From Croceibacterium_A sp035626815 (lineage in GTDB: Bacteria > Pseudomonadota > Alphaproteobacteria > Sphingomonadales > Sphingomonadaceae): 64,000 nt of DNA. The notes beneath the pieces are model-generated. The model had not been told where the DNA came from, searched no databases, and saw nothing but the letters and a program-made list of their open reading frames with translations. The DNA lies in contig DASPMY010000002.1 in NCBI GenBank assembly GCA_035626815.1, forward strand, positions 1 to 64,000, read 5' to 3'. A program made the position numbers and the translations under genes. Shown here piece by piece: positions 1 through 9,328 of the stretch. Numbering within the stretch: position 1 is the first letter of the stretch; each line of letters opens with the position of its first letter.

Positions 1-55
1 GGCCGGAACGCAAAACGGCCCGCGCGCGGCGGGCCGCTAGCCGAGCGCGGTCAGC

Positions 56-337
56 TCAGTCGGCGTTGAGCCGCTCGCGCATTTCCTTGCCCGGCTTGAA
101 GTACGGCACGTGCTTGGCGGGCACGTCGACCGGCTCGCCGGTGCGCGGGTTGCGGCCGGTGCGCGCGTCGCGCTGGCGGGTCGAGAAAGTCCCGAAGCCG
201 CGCAGCTCGACGCGGCCGCCCTCGGCTAGCCGCGCGGCGATCTCGTCGAAAAAAATGTCGACGACCTGCTCCACTTCCTCAGGGCGCAGGTCGGGGTTGT
301 CGGCAGACAGCGCCTGCAGCAGCTCGGATCTTATCAT
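56..337 (-). CDS. ihfB: Integration host factor subunit beta (HU/IHF family)
   Basis: DNA-bending nucleoid protein of 93 residues that would pair with an alpha subunit encoded elsewhere. The full HU/IHF fold is present: N-terminal helices, then the beta-arm segment with GRNPRTGEPVDVPAK, which carries the minor-groove Asn-Pro tip, then a C-terminal YFKPGKEMRERLN. I start at the ATG at 337 because an AGGA sequence precedes it at good spacing and the protein then begins MIRSELL as in the family. A longer in-frame ORF upstream adds 13 residues with no family similarity. Confidence 0.95.
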   Translation of the reverse strand: MIRSELLQALSADNPDLRPEEVEQVVDIFFDEIAARLAEGGRVELRGFGTFSTRQRDARTGRNPRTGEPVDVPAKHVPYFKPGKEMRERLNAD

Positions 338-496
338 CGACGTCCTTTTCCCGGCCGTAGCCTGGCCCGGTTGCATGCCGCCGCCTCCGGGCGACGGCCG
401 TCACGACCCCGCGAGGCAATCTGGCAGAGAGCCCGCCGCCGCGCAATCGGCAGCGCCACAAAAGTTGCTCATCGCCATTGAATGCCGCGCGGCGGC

Positions 497-835
497 TCAG
501 GCCTGGTCGAGCACGTCCGCCGGCTCGATCCCGAGCCGCGCCATGCGCTCGCGCACTTGCGGCCATTCGTGCTCGAGGAACTGTGCCCGCTCGGCCGCGC
601 GGAGTTGATCGGCGGCGCCCTCGCGGACGAACATGCCGACCCCGCGCTGGACGCGGATCAGGCCGTCGGCCTGGAACTGCTGGTAGGCCTTGGCCACCGT
701 CAGCGGGTTGGCCCCCTGCTCGGCGGCGAAGGCGCGCACCGAGGGGAGCATGTCGCCTTCGGGATAACGCCCGTCGATGATCGCCGCGGCGATCTGCTCG
801 CGCAGGCGGAGGTAGACGGGGCGGTTGTCGGCCAT
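497..835 (-). CDS. GntR-family regulator, short YtrA-like type
   Basis: 112-residue transcription factor. Residues 1-75 are a GntR winged helix-turn-helix (VYLRLREQIAAAIIDGRY, then LPSVRAFAAEQGANPLTVAKAY and the wing GLIRVQRGVGMFV). The remainder is a short helical tail without a ligand-binding domain, as in the YtrA subfamily. It is divergent from the peptide transporter at 984. On its own strand a TATTAT hexamer (851-856) lies about 15 bases upstream of the ATG inside the divergent intergenic region, so autoregulation or control of the transporter is possible but not shown. Confidence 0.88.
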   Translation of the reverse strand: MADNRPVYLRLREQIAAAIIDGRYPEGDMLPSVRAFAAEQGANPLTVAKAYQQFQADGLIRVQRGVGMFVREGAADQLRAAERAQFLEHEWPQVRERMARLGIEPADVLDQA

Positions 836-983
836 CGGTGATGCAGTGCCATAATACAGCGCGGCGGGTCAAGCGCGGCGAGCGCCCGAGCGACGGTTTC
901 CGCTGCAACGAAAGTCCCTTCACAGGGTTGAAACAGGCGTTAGGTTGCCGCCCTTCAGCGAGCAAATGGGGTCGAGAACGAAC

Positions 984-2591
984 ATGGCAAGCTCACCCGC
1001 CGCCGGCGGCTCCGCCCACGGCACTCTCCTTGGCCATCCCAAGGGCCTGTTCGTCCTGTTCTTCGCCGAGATGTGGGAGCGCTTCTCGTATTACGGGATG
1101 CGCGCGCTGCTCATCCTCTACCTGACCAAGCACTGGCTGTTTTCCGACGGCGACGCCTCGCTGGTCTACGGCGCCTACACCTCGCTGGTCTACATCACCC
1201 CGGTGCTCGGCGGCTATCTCGCCGACCGCTGGCTCGGCCAGCGCAAGGCGGTGCTGTTCGGCGGCATCGTCATCGCCATCGGCCACTTCCTGATGACCTT
1301 CGAGGGCGACGGCGGGCAAGGCGACCCGACGATGAACGTGTTCTGGCTGGCGCTCGCCTTCATCATCGTCGGCACCGGATTCCTCAAGGGCAACATCTCG
1401 GTGATCGTCGGCAAGCTGTACCCGCGCACCGACGTGCGCCGCGACGGCGCCTACACGATCTTCTACATGGGCATCAATCTCGGCTCGTTCATCGGCGTGC
1501 TGATCGCCGGCTACCTCGGCGAGGTCTACGGCTGGAAGTACGGCTTCGGCGCCGCCGGCGTCGGCATGGTGCTCGGGCTGATCGTGTTCGTGCTCGGCCG
1601 GCCGCTGCTGCTGGGCCGCGCCGAGCCGCCGACCCCGCAGGCGCTCAGCGGCCGCGTCGTCGGCATCCCGACCGAGTGGTTCATCTACCTGATCAGCCTG
1701 CTGGCGATCGGGGTCATCTGGACGCTGATCCAGTACCAGGAAGTGGTCGGCACCCTGCTGCTCGTGTCCGGCCTCGCGCTGCTCGGCTACATCCTCTACA
1801 TCGCCCACACGCAGCTTCCCCGGGAAGACCGCCACCGCATCTACGCGATCGCCTTCCTGCTGCTGCTCCAGCCGGTGTTCTGGGGCCTGTTCGAGCAGCA
1901 CGGCGCCGGGCTGACGCTGTTCACCGACCGCTACGTCGACCGCCACATCCTCGGCTTCGAGGTGCCGGCGTCGCTGTTCAACTCGATCAACGCCGCCTTC
2001 ATCATCCTGCTCGCGCCGCTGTTCGCCTGGCTGTGGACCACGCTCGGGCGCCGCGGGCTCGAGCCGTCGACCCCGGCCAAGTTCGGCTTGGCGATCGTCC
2101 AGATCGGCCTGTCGTTCCTGGTCCTCGCGTGGGGCGCGGAAGCCGCCGGCCTGGCCAACCCGACGCCGGTGATCTTCATCTTCCTGCTCTACCTGCTGGC
2201 GACGACCGGCGAGCTGTGCCTGTCGCCGGTCGGCCTCTCGGCGATGAACCGGCTGGCGCCGTGGCACATGGCCGGCCTGATCATGGGCGCGTGGTTCTTC
2301 GCCACCGCCGGCGGCAACTTCGCCGCCGGGCTCATATCCGCCGCCGCCGGGGCCGAGAGCGCCGAAGGGGGCGGGGCCTCGAAGGACCTTTATCTCGAGG
2401 TGTGGACCACCGTCGGCTGGATCGCCGTGGTCATCGGCGTGTTCGTGCTGTTCGTGGCGCCGCTGGTGAAGAAGCTGATGCACCTCGACACGCTGCGCGA
2501 CGCCAACGTCGGCGACGACCTCGAAGGGCAGTCGCAAGCCGGCGAAGCCGAGGCCGGGGGCATCCACCCGGCGACGCGGCCGCAAGGCTGA
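984..2591 (+). CDS. POT/PTR-family proton-dependent oligopeptide transporter
   Basis: Inner-membrane MFS symporter for di- and tripeptides, about 535 residues with 12-14 hydrophobic segments. The POT signatures are visible: FFAEMWERFSYYGMRALLILYL near the N-terminus (the ExxER proton-coupling motif) and the FYMGINLGSFIG segment in helix 5. The ATG at 984 gives the usual short cytoplasmic N-terminus; a TTG at 945 and an ATG at 966 are in frame upstream. The gene stands alone, with no peptidase beside it, so substrate range cannot be inferred. Confidence 0.93.
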   Translation: MASSPAAGGSAHGTLLGHPKGLFVLFFAEMWERFSYYGMRALLILYLTKHWLFSDGDASLVYGAYTSLVYITPVLGGYLADRWLGQRKAVLFGGIVIAIGHFLMTFEGDGGQGDPTMNVFWLALAFIIVGTGFLKGNISVIVGKLYPRTDVRRDGAYTIFYMGINLGSFIGVLIAGYLGEVYGWKYGFGAAGVGMVLGLIVFVLGRPLLLGRAEPPTPQALSGRVVGIPTEWFIYLISLLAIGVIWTLIQYQEVVGTLLLVSGLALLGYILYIAHTQLPREDRHRIYAIAFLLLLQPVFWGLFEQHGAGLTLFTDRYVDRHILGFEVPASLFNSINAAFIILLAPLFAWLWTTLGRRGLEPSTPAKFGLAIVQIGLSFLVLAWGAEAAGLANPTPVIFIFLLYLLATTGELCLSPVGLSAMNRLAPWHMAGLIMGAWFFATAGGNFAAGLISAAAGAESAEGGGASKDLYLEVWTTVGWIAVVIGVFVLFVAPLVKKLMHLDTLRDANVGDDLEGQSQAGEAEAGGIHPATRPQG

Positions 2592-2600
2592 GCCGCGCCG

Positions 2601-3443
2601 CTACGGCGGCGGCGCGCCGAGCGGGGGCGGGACGATGAACCAGCCGCTGCCGAGCATCGCGTCGAGCCCAGCGGCGCCCGCCGGGTCGCGCAGATAGTCG
2701 AACAGCTCGTCGAAGTCGGCCCGCTCGTCGCCGGCGATGGCCACCACGCAGACGTCGAGCTGGGCCTCGTCGCGCAACGCCTGCTTGCGGTCGCCGGGGT
2801 TGCGGACCAGCAGCAGTTGGTCCTTGCCGTCGGGATCGAGCCCCGACGCGCGCAGCGCGCCGGCGACCTCGGCGACGCGCGACGCGGGCAGCTGGGTCAT
2901 CCACAACACCACCACGCCGGCCTCGCGCAGCCGCGCCAGCCCTGCGGCGAGGCCGGGCGGCGGCGCCGTCGCCTGGCCCGGCGCGAACGCCGCCTGCGCC
3001 CGGTCGAGGTCGAGGATCACCGCCGGGTGGCGCTCGCTGCACGCGCGCCGGTTGGGCGCAGCGAACAGCCCGTCCTGGACGAGCAGCGCCGACGGCGGCC
3101 GCTGGTTCTCGCCGGCCAGCTCGGCCTGCGCCAGCGCGTAGGACACGAACGGGGACCACGGGCCGTCAGCGGCGGCGCCGGGCGCCGCGCCCGACGGCGG
3201 CGGCAGCTCGGTCAGGTTGGTCAATTGCACGCCGGGAGCCGCCTCGCCGGCGATCGCTGCCGAGTTCGGCCGCGCGGGACCCGCGGCATAGCCTTCCACG
3301 GGCGTCGTCGGCGTCGCCGCGCGCACCCGGATGGACTTGTTGCGCGCATAGATCGTGCCCCCCGCGAGCAGCGGAATGGCCACCGCCGCGACGCAGCCCG
3401 ACAGCAGCGGCACCAGCGCGAGGGCCAGCAACGATCTTCGCAT
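2601..3443 (-). CDS. Exported lipoprotein with a HAD-like/acid-phosphatase-like region
   Basis: 280 residues. The N-terminus is a lipoprotein signal (MRRSLLALALVPLLSGC), followed by a Pro/Ala-rich spacer. Around residues 140-165 there is a HAD-like motif I stretch, HPAVILDLDRAQAAF, and later VVVLWMTQLPASR, which resembles HAD motif II. The motif I aspartates are partly degenerate (DLDRA instead of DxDxT), so phosphatase activity is uncertain. It is tail-to-tail with the POT transporter (9 bases between stops). I do not recognise a specific function. Confidence 0.62.
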   Translation of the reverse strand: MRRSLLALALVPLLSGCVAAVAIPLLAGGTIYARNKSIRVRAATPTTPVEGYAAGPARPNSAAIAGEAAPGVQLTNLTELPPPSGAAPGAAADGPWSPFVSYALAQAELAGENQRPPSALLVQDGLFAAPNRRACSERHPAVILDLDRAQAAFAPGQATAPPPGLAAGLARLREAGVVVLWMTQLPASRVAEVAGALRASGLDPDGKDQLLLVRNPGDRKQALRDEAQLDVCVVAIAGDERADFDELFDYLRDPAGAAGLDAMLGSGWFIVPPPLGAPPP

Positions 3444-3477
3444 GCGACCGCCGTTACACGATTCGCGCCTGGGACGG

Positions 3478-4296
3478 CTAGCCACGGGATGATGGCGACG
3501 CGCCGCGCGGGCGACGCGCGATCTTCTCGAGGAATTCGAGCTCCAGGCGCTGCACCGCGGGGTCGGCCGCCATGTTGTGGCCGCGGCCCGGCAGCGAGAC
3601 CAGCTCGGCGCGCGGATTGGCTTCCGCCAGCAGCTCGGCCTGGGCGTGCGGGATCAGCCGGTCGGCCTCGCCATGCAGGATCAGCACCGGCGCCTCGACC
3701 CGCGGCAGCTTGGCGAGGTTGTCGTAGCGGTCGCGCAGCACCAGCCGGGCCGGGAGCCACGGATAGGCGGCGCTCGCGGTCGCGGTGAGGCTGGCGAACG
3801 GCGACACCAGGATCAGCGCGCGCACCCGGTGCTCGCTCGCCAGCTGCACCGCGGGGCCGGAGCCGACCGAGAGGCCCATGACGACCACATCGGCGCCGGC
3901 CACCCCCTGCTCCGCGAGGAACTCGAGCGCGGCGCGGCCGTCGCGGTAGAGCCCTTCTTCGGACGGCTCGCCGGGATTGCCGTTGTAGCCGCGATACTCG
4001 GCCAGCAGCAGGCCGTAGCCGCGCGCGGCCAGCCGCTCGGTCACGTGGACGCCGTCGGGCCAGACCATGCCGTTGCCGTGGAAGAACAGCACCGTCGGGG
4101 GCCCGTCGCGCGCCGGGCGGTAGCCGGCGGTGAGCGTCAGCCCGTCGGCGGTGCGCAGGGCGACCGGCGCAAAGCCGGGCGGCACGCCTTGCGCCGGGGG
4201 CGCGGGATAGATCAGCTTGCCCTGGTTGGCCGCGAGCAAGGCGACGAGCGCGAGATACCCCACCAGCACGGCGGCGAGCAGCCAGACGACGATCAT
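3478..4296 (-). CDS. Membrane-anchored alpha/beta hydrolase
   Basis: 272 residues. An N-terminal hydrophobic segment (about residues 1-22) anchors the protein. An alpha/beta-hydrolase domain follows, with FFHGNG as the oxyanion region, the nucleophile elbow GLSVGSG, an acid within LHGEADRLIP and the histidine in GRGHN. This resembles the ABHD13/BEM46 family. It starts 29 bases after the dxs stop on the same strand and is probably co-transcribed with it, but nothing links it to isoprenoid synthesis. Substrate unknown. Confidence 0.85.
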   Translation of the reverse strand: MIVVWLLAAVLVGYLALVALLAANQGKLIYPAPPAQGVPPGFAPVALRTADGLTLTAGYRPARDGPPTVLFFHGNGMVWPDGVHVTERLAARGYGLLLAEYRGYNGNPGEPSEEGLYRDGRAALEFLAEQGVAGADVVVMGLSVGSGPAVQLASEHRVRALILVSPFASLTATASAAYPWLPARLVLRDRYDNLAKLPRVEAPVLILHGEADRLIPHAQAELLAEANPRAELVSLPGRGHNMAADPAVQRLELEFLEKIARRPRGASPSSRG

Positions 4297-4325
4297 CCGC
4301 GAACGGCGCGGCCGAGCCGGCGAGC

Positions 4326-6248
4326 TCAAGCCCGCGCTTCCTCCACTCCGGCGCTGTTGTGGCGCAGCGCGCCGAGCACCGTGTCGACGATGTGCGGCGC
4401 GTTCAGCCGCGCCTGGTCGTATTGCCGCTCGGGCGCGTCCTGGTCCTGGAACCGGTCGGGCAGGCGCATCGTGCGGATCTTGAGGCCGGCGTCGGTCAGC
4501 CCCTCGTCGCTGGCGAGGGTGAGCACGTGCGCGCCGAGGCCGCCGATGCTGGCTTCCTCGATCGTCACGACGACCTCGTGCGTCGCCATCAGCTTGCGGA
4601 TCAGCTCCGAATCGAGCGGCTTGGCGAAGCGCAAGTCGGCGACGGTGGTCGACAGGCCCCTGGCCTCGAGCTGCTCGGCGGCCTTGAGCGCCTCGCCGAG
4701 CCGCGTGCCGAGCGAGAGGATCGCCACCTTGCTGCCGTGGCGGACCACGCGGCCCTTGCCGATCTCGAGCCGCTCGGGCGTCTCGGGCAGCGCCGCGCCG
4801 GTGCCGTTGCCGCGCGGGTAGCGGAAGGCGATCGGCCCGGAGTCGTGGAGCGCGGCGGTGTGGACCATGTGCACCAGCTCGGCCTCGTCGGCGGCGGCCA
4901 TGACCACGAAATTGGGCAGCGTGGCGAGGTAGGTCACATCGAAGCTGCCGGCGTGAGTCGCGCCGTCGGCGCCGACCAGCCCGGCGCGGTCGATCGCGAA
5001 GCGCACCGGCAGATTCTGGATCGCCACGTCGTGCACGACCTGGTCGTAGGCGCGCTGCAGGAAGGTCGAGTAGATCGCGCAGAACGGGCGCATGCCTTGC
5101 GCGGCGAGGCCGGCGGCGAAGGTGACCGCGTGCTGCTCGGCGATGCCGACGTCGAAGCTGCGCTCGGGGAACTGGGCGGCGAACTTGTCGAGCCCGGTGC
5201 CGCTCGGCATCGCCGCGGTGATCGCGCAGATCGTCGCGTCGCGCCTGGCCTCGGCCATCAGCGCCTGGGCGAACACCCCGGTGTAGCTCGGCGGGCCGGC
5301 CGCGCCCTTGGCCTGCTCGCCGGTGATGACGTCGAACTTCTGCACCCCGTGGTACTTGTCGGCGCTGTTCTCGGCCGGGGCGTAGCCCTTGCCCTTCTGC
5401 GTCACGACATGGACCAGGCACGGCCCTTCGGCGGCGTCGCGCACGTTCTCGAGCACCGGGACGAGCTGGTCGAGGTCGTGCCCGTCGATCGGGCCGACGT
5501 AGTAGAACCCCAATTCCTCGAACAACGTGCCGCCCATCGCCATGCCGCGGGCGTACTCGTCGGTCAGCCGCGCGGCGCGGTGGAGCGGCTCGGGCAGCTT
5601 GCGGGCGAAGCGCCGGGCGAGCTCGCGCAAGCCGAGAAACCGGCCCGAGCTGACCAGCCGCGCGAGGTAGCCCGACAGGCCGCCGACCGGCGGCGCGATC
5701 GACATGTCGTTGTCGTTGAGGATCACCACCAGGCGGTTGCCGGCGGCCTCGGCGTTGTTCATCGCCTCGTAGGCCATGCCGGCGCTCATCGCCCCGTCGC
5801 CGATCACCGCGATCGCCTTGCCCGGCGCACCTGACAGCTTGTTGGCGATGGCGAAGCCGAGCCCGGCCGAGATCGAGGTGGAGGAGTGCGCGGCGCCGAA
5901 CGGGTCGTATTCGCTCTCGGAGCGCCTGGTGAAGCCGCTCAGTCCGCCCGCCTGGCGCAGCGTGCGGATGCGGTCGCGCCGGCCGGTGAGGATCTTGTGC
6001 GGGTAGGCCTGGTGCCCGACGTCCCAGATCAGCCGGTCGGTCGGGGTGTCGAACACGTAGTGCACCGCCACGGTCAGCTCGACCACGCCGAGGCCCGAGC
6101 CGAGGTGCCCGCCGGTGGTGCCGACCGCGTCGATCATCTCGGCGCGCAGCTCGTCGGCGAGCTGGCGCAAGTCCTTGCGCTCGAGCCGGCGCAGCGCCTC
6201 GGGCGTGGCGGCCGTGTCGAGCAGCGGGGTCACGGGGCGGGAGGTCAT
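4326..6248 (-). CDS. dxs: 1-deoxy-D-xylulose-5-phosphate synthase
   Basis: First enzyme of the MEP isoprenoid pathway; condenses pyruvate and glyceraldehyde 3-phosphate using thiamine diphosphate. It is 640 residues, the normal length. GGHLGS is at residues 46-51 and DVGHQAYPHK at 76-85. The ThDP/metal motif GDGAMSAG starts at residue 150. The second transketolase half has FDVGIAEQHAVTFAAG with the catalytic Glu. The ATG at 6248 gives a family-typical start. Confidence 0.97.
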   Translation of the reverse strand: MTSRPVTPLLDTAATPEALRRLERKDLRQLADELRAEMIDAVGTTGGHLGSGLGVVELTVAVHYVFDTPTDRLIWDVGHQAYPHKILTGRRDRIRTLRQAGGLSGFTRRSESEYDPFGAAHSSTSISAGLGFAIANKLSGAPGKAIAVIGDGAMSAGMAYEAMNNAEAAGNRLVVILNDNDMSIAPPVGGLSGYLARLVSSGRFLGLRELARRFARKLPEPLHRAARLTDEYARGMAMGGTLFEELGFYYVGPIDGHDLDQLVPVLENVRDAAEGPCLVHVVTQKGKGYAPAENSADKYHGVQKFDVITGEQAKGAAGPPSYTGVFAQALMAEARRDATICAITAAMPSGTGLDKFAAQFPERSFDVGIAEQHAVTFAAGLAAQGMRPFCAIYSTFLQRAYDQVVHDVAIQNLPVRFAIDRAGLVGADGATHAGSFDVTYLATLPNFVVMAAADEAELVHMVHTAALHDSGPIAFRYPRGNGTGAALPETPERLEIGKGRVVRHGSKVAILSLGTRLGEALKAAEQLEARGLSTTVADLRFAKPLDSELIRKLMATHEVVVTIEEASIGGLGAHVLTLASDEGLTDAGLKIRTMRLPDRFQDQDAPERQYDQARLNAPHIVDTVLGALRHNSAGVEEARA

Positions 6249-6333
6249 GAGGGGCGCTTACACCCGCGATTCCGGCCTGTCGATGAACGGCCGGTGATGT
6301 TTTCCTGAGGAATTCGTGAGTGCCATGGACGGC

Positions 6334-6795
6334 TCAGCCGGCGCATTCCTCGCAGATGCCGCGCAGCTCGACCACCGGGCGCACGTCGGCGAACCCGGCG
6401 CCGCGCCCGGCCTCGCGCAGCGCGCCGGTCAGGCGGTCGTCGTCGAAGTGCGTCGCCTGCCCGCAGTCGTCGCAGATCAGGAAGATGCAGTCGTGCCGGC
6501 AGCCCGGGTGGGTGTTGGCGAGGTAGGCGTTGGCGCTCTCGACCCGGTTGGCGAGGTTGGTGCGCACGAACAGATCGAGGATGCGGTAGACGCTGTTGGC
6601 CGCGACGCGCTTGCCGCGCCGCTGGCCGACGGCTTCGGCGATGTCGTAGGCCGAGGCCGGGCGATCCTGCGCGGCGAGCGCCTCGAACACGTCGGCGCGC
6701 ATCGCGGTCCACTGCTCGCCGGCGGCGGTGAGCACGGATTCGGCCTCGGCGACGAGCTTGTCGCCCGAGTGTTCGTGATGCGCATGGCCGCCCAT
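6334..6795 (-). CDS. Fur-family metalloregulator, Zur-like
   Basis: 153-residue Fur-superfamily repressor. A His-rich N-terminus (HAHHEH) precedes a winged helix (residues 20-85, with SVYRILDLFVRTNLANRV as the recognition region). The C-terminal dimerisation/metal domain has two Cys pairs, CDDC at 108-111 and CEEC at 148-151, which form the structural zinc site of Fur/Zur proteins. The His-rich start and the paired cysteines favour Zur over iron Fur. It lies 35 bases downstream of msrA on the same strand. A possible target site is noted at 60786-60798. Confidence 0.85.
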   Translation of the reverse strand: MGGHAHHEHSGDKLVAEAESVLTAAGEQWTAMRADVFEALAAQDRPASAYDIAEAVGQRRGKRVAANSVYRILDLFVRTNLANRVESANAYLANTHPGCRHDCIFLICDDCGQATHFDDDRLTGALREAGRGAGFADVRPVVELRGICEECAG

Positions 6796-6830
6796 CGCCC
6801 CGATATAGGGCGCCGCGGGCGCGCGGGCAA

Positions 6831-7502
6831 TCAGCCGGTCTGGAAGGTCGCCCGGTAAAGGTTCGGGTACATCGCCCGGAACGCCACCACCTTGGGCGCG
6901 TCCCACCGCTGGATGTACGGGTGGTCCGGATTCTTGCGGGCGAAGTCCTGGTGGTAGGCCTCGGCCGGATAGAACCGCCGGGCGTTCTCGATCGCGACCA
7001 CGATCGGCTTGTCCCACACGCCGCTCGAGCGCATTTGCGCGAGGTAGGCGGTGGCGACCTGGCGCTGCTCGGCCGTCAGCGGGACGATCGCCGCGCGGTA
7101 TTGCGGGCCGTGGTCGGGCCCTTGCGCGTTGCGCAGCGTCGGATCGGCGATCACCGAGAACAGCACGCGCAGCAGCTGGTCGTAGCGCACGACCTTGGGG
7201 TCGTAGGTCACCCGGACCGCTTCGGCATGACCGGTCCGGCCCGACGACACTTCGTCGTAAGTCGCTTCCTCGGCGGTGCCGCCGTGATAGCCGGAGACCG
7301 CGCTCGAGACGCCCTTGGTGTGGCTGAACACCGCCTCGACGCCCCAGAAGCAGCCGCCGGCGAAGATCGCGGTCTTGAGCCCGCTTTCCCGGGCGACCCG
7401 CTTGGCGGCGGGCGCGTTGAACGTGCTTTCGGCGGCGACGGCCGACGAGCACGCGGCCAGCGCCATCGCGCCGGCGGCGATCGCGGCGGTGAGGCCGTTC
7501 AC
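6831..7502 (-). CDS. msrA: Peptide-methionine (S)-S-oxide reductase, exported
   Basis: Repairs oxidised methionine. 223 residues from a GTG start, with an N-terminal signal peptide that ends in a lipobox-like LAAC (Cys18), so it probably acts outside the cytoplasm. The catalytic motif GCFWG has its Cys at residue 51. The family motifs GYHGG, GHAEAV and YHQDF follow. The GTG at 7502 is chosen because its first base pair overlaps the stop of the 32-residue ORF upstream (GTGA), implying translational coupling. Without it the only in-frame starts add a long Arg-rich stretch unlike a secreted protein. Confidence 0.92.
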   Translation of the reverse strand: MNGLTAAIAAGAMALAACSSAVAAESTFNAPAAKRVARESGLKTAIFAGGCFWGVEAVFSHTKGVSSAVSGYHGGTAEEATYDEVSSGRTGHAEAVRVTYDPKVVRYDQLLRVLFSVIADPTLRNAQGPDHGPQYRAAIVPLTAEQRQVATAYLAQMRSSGVWDKPIVVAIENARRFYPAEAYHQDFARKNPDHPYIQRWDAPKVVAFRAMYPNLYRATFQTG

Positions 7503-7597
7503 GCCAGCTGCGGGACGATGTGCGCCGCCAGCACCGCCGCGGTCACGCCGAAGCCGACGAAGAAGGAGCGGAAGAAGTCTGCGGTGAAGAGGCCCAT
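7499..7597 (-). CDS. 32-residue membrane ORF coupled to msrA
   Basis: Very short ORF beginning MGLFTADFFRSFFVGFGV and ending HIVPQLA, with one hydrophobic stretch of about 20 residues. Its TGA overlaps the GTG start of msrA. Hydrophobicity, the ATG start and the exact stop/start overlap argue that it is translated; the ribosome binding site is weak (GGAA). I recognise no family. It could be a small membrane protein or a leader ORF that couples translation into msrA. Confidence 0.55.
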   Translation of the reverse strand: MGLFTADFFRSFFVGFGVTAAVLAAHIVPQLA

Positions 7598-7731
7598 TGG
7601 TCGGTTCCGAAGCTGTCTCGATCTGTTCCATCGGTCCTATCCCACACGAAATTGAAAGACTGTGAACGCGCGCGTTGGCAGCCGTTCATATAGGTTTACG
7701 GGCGCGGAATTGCACCCCCGGAGCGGTTCGC

Positions 7732-9321
7732 TCAATGGCGGAAGTGGCGCATCCCGGTGAACGCCATGGCGATTCCGGCCTCGTCGGCGCGGGCGATCAC
7801 CTCGTCGTCGCGCAGCGCGCCGCCCGGCTGGATGACCGCGGTGGCGCCGGCCTCGATCGCCACGTCGAGCCCGTCGGCGAACGGCAGGAACGCGTCCGAG
7901 GCCATCGCGCCGCCGATGGTGCGCGGGTGCTTCCACCCGGCGGCTGCGGCCGCTTCCTGCGCGCGCATCGCCGCAATCCGCGCCGAATCGCGGCGGTTCA
8001 TCTGTCCCGCACCGATTCCCGCGGTGGCGCCGTCGCGCGCGAACACGATGGCGTTCGACTTGACGTGGCGGGCGACGGTCCAGGCGAACAGCATGTCCTT
8101 CAGCTGGCGCTCCGTCGGCTCCAGCTGGGTCACGACCTTGAGGTCGGGGGCCGCGGCCGCGCCGTTGTCGCGCATCTGCGCCAGCAGCCCGCCGGCGATG
8201 AACTTGAGGTGCAAGCCGCCGCGCCGCGGCGTGAGCAGGTCGTCCACCAGCAGCAGGCGCAGGTTCGGCTTGCCGGCGAACACCGCCCGCGCCTCGGCGT
8301 CGGCCCCGGGCGCGACCACGACTTCGGTGAAGATCTCGCAGATCGCCCGGGCGGTGGCGCCGTCGAGCGCGCGGTTGCTGGCGACGATCCCGCCGAACGC
8401 CGAGACCGGGTCGCATGCCAGCGCTTCCTGCCACGCCTCGAGCAGCGTCGCGCGTTGCGCCACCCCGCACGGGTTGGCGTGCTTGATGATGGCGATGGCC
8501 GCGTCGCCCTCGTCGAACTCGGAGATCAGCTCGAGCGCGGCGTCGGCGTCGGCATAGTTGTTGTAGCTGAGGTCCTTGCCCTGGACCTGCTCGGCTTGCG
8601 CCACGCCTTTCGTGTGCGGCCAGAGCGGCGTGTAGAGCGCGGCCTTCTGGTGGGGGTTCTCGCCATAGCGCAGCTCGCCGACGAGGCGCCCGTTGACCGC
8701 GAGCATCTCCGGGAACAGGCGCTGCTGGTCGGCGAAGGCGAACCACTGGCTGATCATCGAATCGTAGGCCGCCGTGGCCGCGAAGGCCTTGGCCGCCATC
8801 GCCTTGCGGAACTCGGGCGAGGTCGCCCCGTCGTTCCCGGCGAGCTCCTCGAGCAGCAGCGGGTAGTCCTCGGGATCGGTCACCACCGTCACGTAGGCGT
8901 GGTTCTTCGCCCCCGAGCGGATCATCGCCGGGCCGCCGATGTCGATGTTCTCGATGATCTCGTCGCGCCCGGCGCCGCGCATCACCGTTTCCTCGAACGG
9001 GTAGAGGTTCGAGACGAGCAGGTCGATCGCGCCGATCTCGTGCGCGTCCATCGCCGCCGCGTGGTCGGGGTCCTCGCGCACCGCCAGCAGCCCGCCGTGG
9101 ACCGCCGGATGGAGCGTCTTGACCCGCCCGTCCATCATCTCGGGAAAGCCGGTCACGTCGGCCACGTCGCGCACCGGCAGCCCGGCCTCGCGCAGCGCGC
9201 GCGCGGTGCCGCCGGTCGAGACCAGCTCGACCCCGCCCTTGGCCAGCCGCGAGGCCAGCTCGACCACGCCGCTCTTGTCGGACACCGAGAGCAGGGCCCG
9301 CCGGATCGTCACTTCTGTCAT
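7732..9321 (-). CDS. purH: Bifunctional AICAR formyltransferase / IMP cyclohydrolase
   Basis: Last two steps of IMP synthesis. 529 residues, normal length. The N-terminal MGS-like cyclohydrolase domain (RALLSVSDKSG, then STGGTARALREAG) is followed by the AICARFT domain with KTLHPAVHGG, LRYGENPHQ and the active-site KHANPCG. It starts 7 bases after the heparinase-like gene and is the last gene of the rpe-heparinase-purH run. Confidence 0.97.
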   Translation of the reverse strand: MTEVTIRRALLSVSDKSGVVELASRLAKGGVELVSTGGTARALREAGLPVRDVADVTGFPEMMDGRVKTLHPAVHGGLLAVREDPDHAAAMDAHEIGAIDLLVSNLYPFEETVMRGAGRDEIIENIDIGGPAMIRSGAKNHAYVTVVTDPEDYPLLLEELAGNDGATSPEFRKAMAAKAFAATAAYDSMISQWFAFADQQRLFPEMLAVNGRLVGELRYGENPHQKAALYTPLWPHTKGVAQAEQVQGKDLSYNNYADADAALELISEFDEGDAAIAIIKHANPCGVAQRATLLEAWQEALACDPVSAFGGIVASNRALDGATARAICEIFTEVVVAPGADAEARAVFAGKPNLRLLLVDDLLTPRRGGLHLKFIAGGLLAQMRDNGAAAAPDLKVVTQLEPTERQLKDMLFAWTVARHVKSNAIVFARDGATAGIGAGQMNRRDSARIAAMRAQEAAAAAGWKHPRTIGGAMASDAFLPFADGLDVAIEAGATAVIQPGGALRDDEVIARADEAGIAMAFTGMRHFRH

Positions 9322-9328
9322 GGGAGAG

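Noticed and set aside
993..2585. 530-codon open frame on the minus strand opposite the peptide transporter
   Set aside because: Shadow of a clear POT transporter in GC-rich DNA; composition (Arg, Gln, Glu-rich) is typical of antisense frames.
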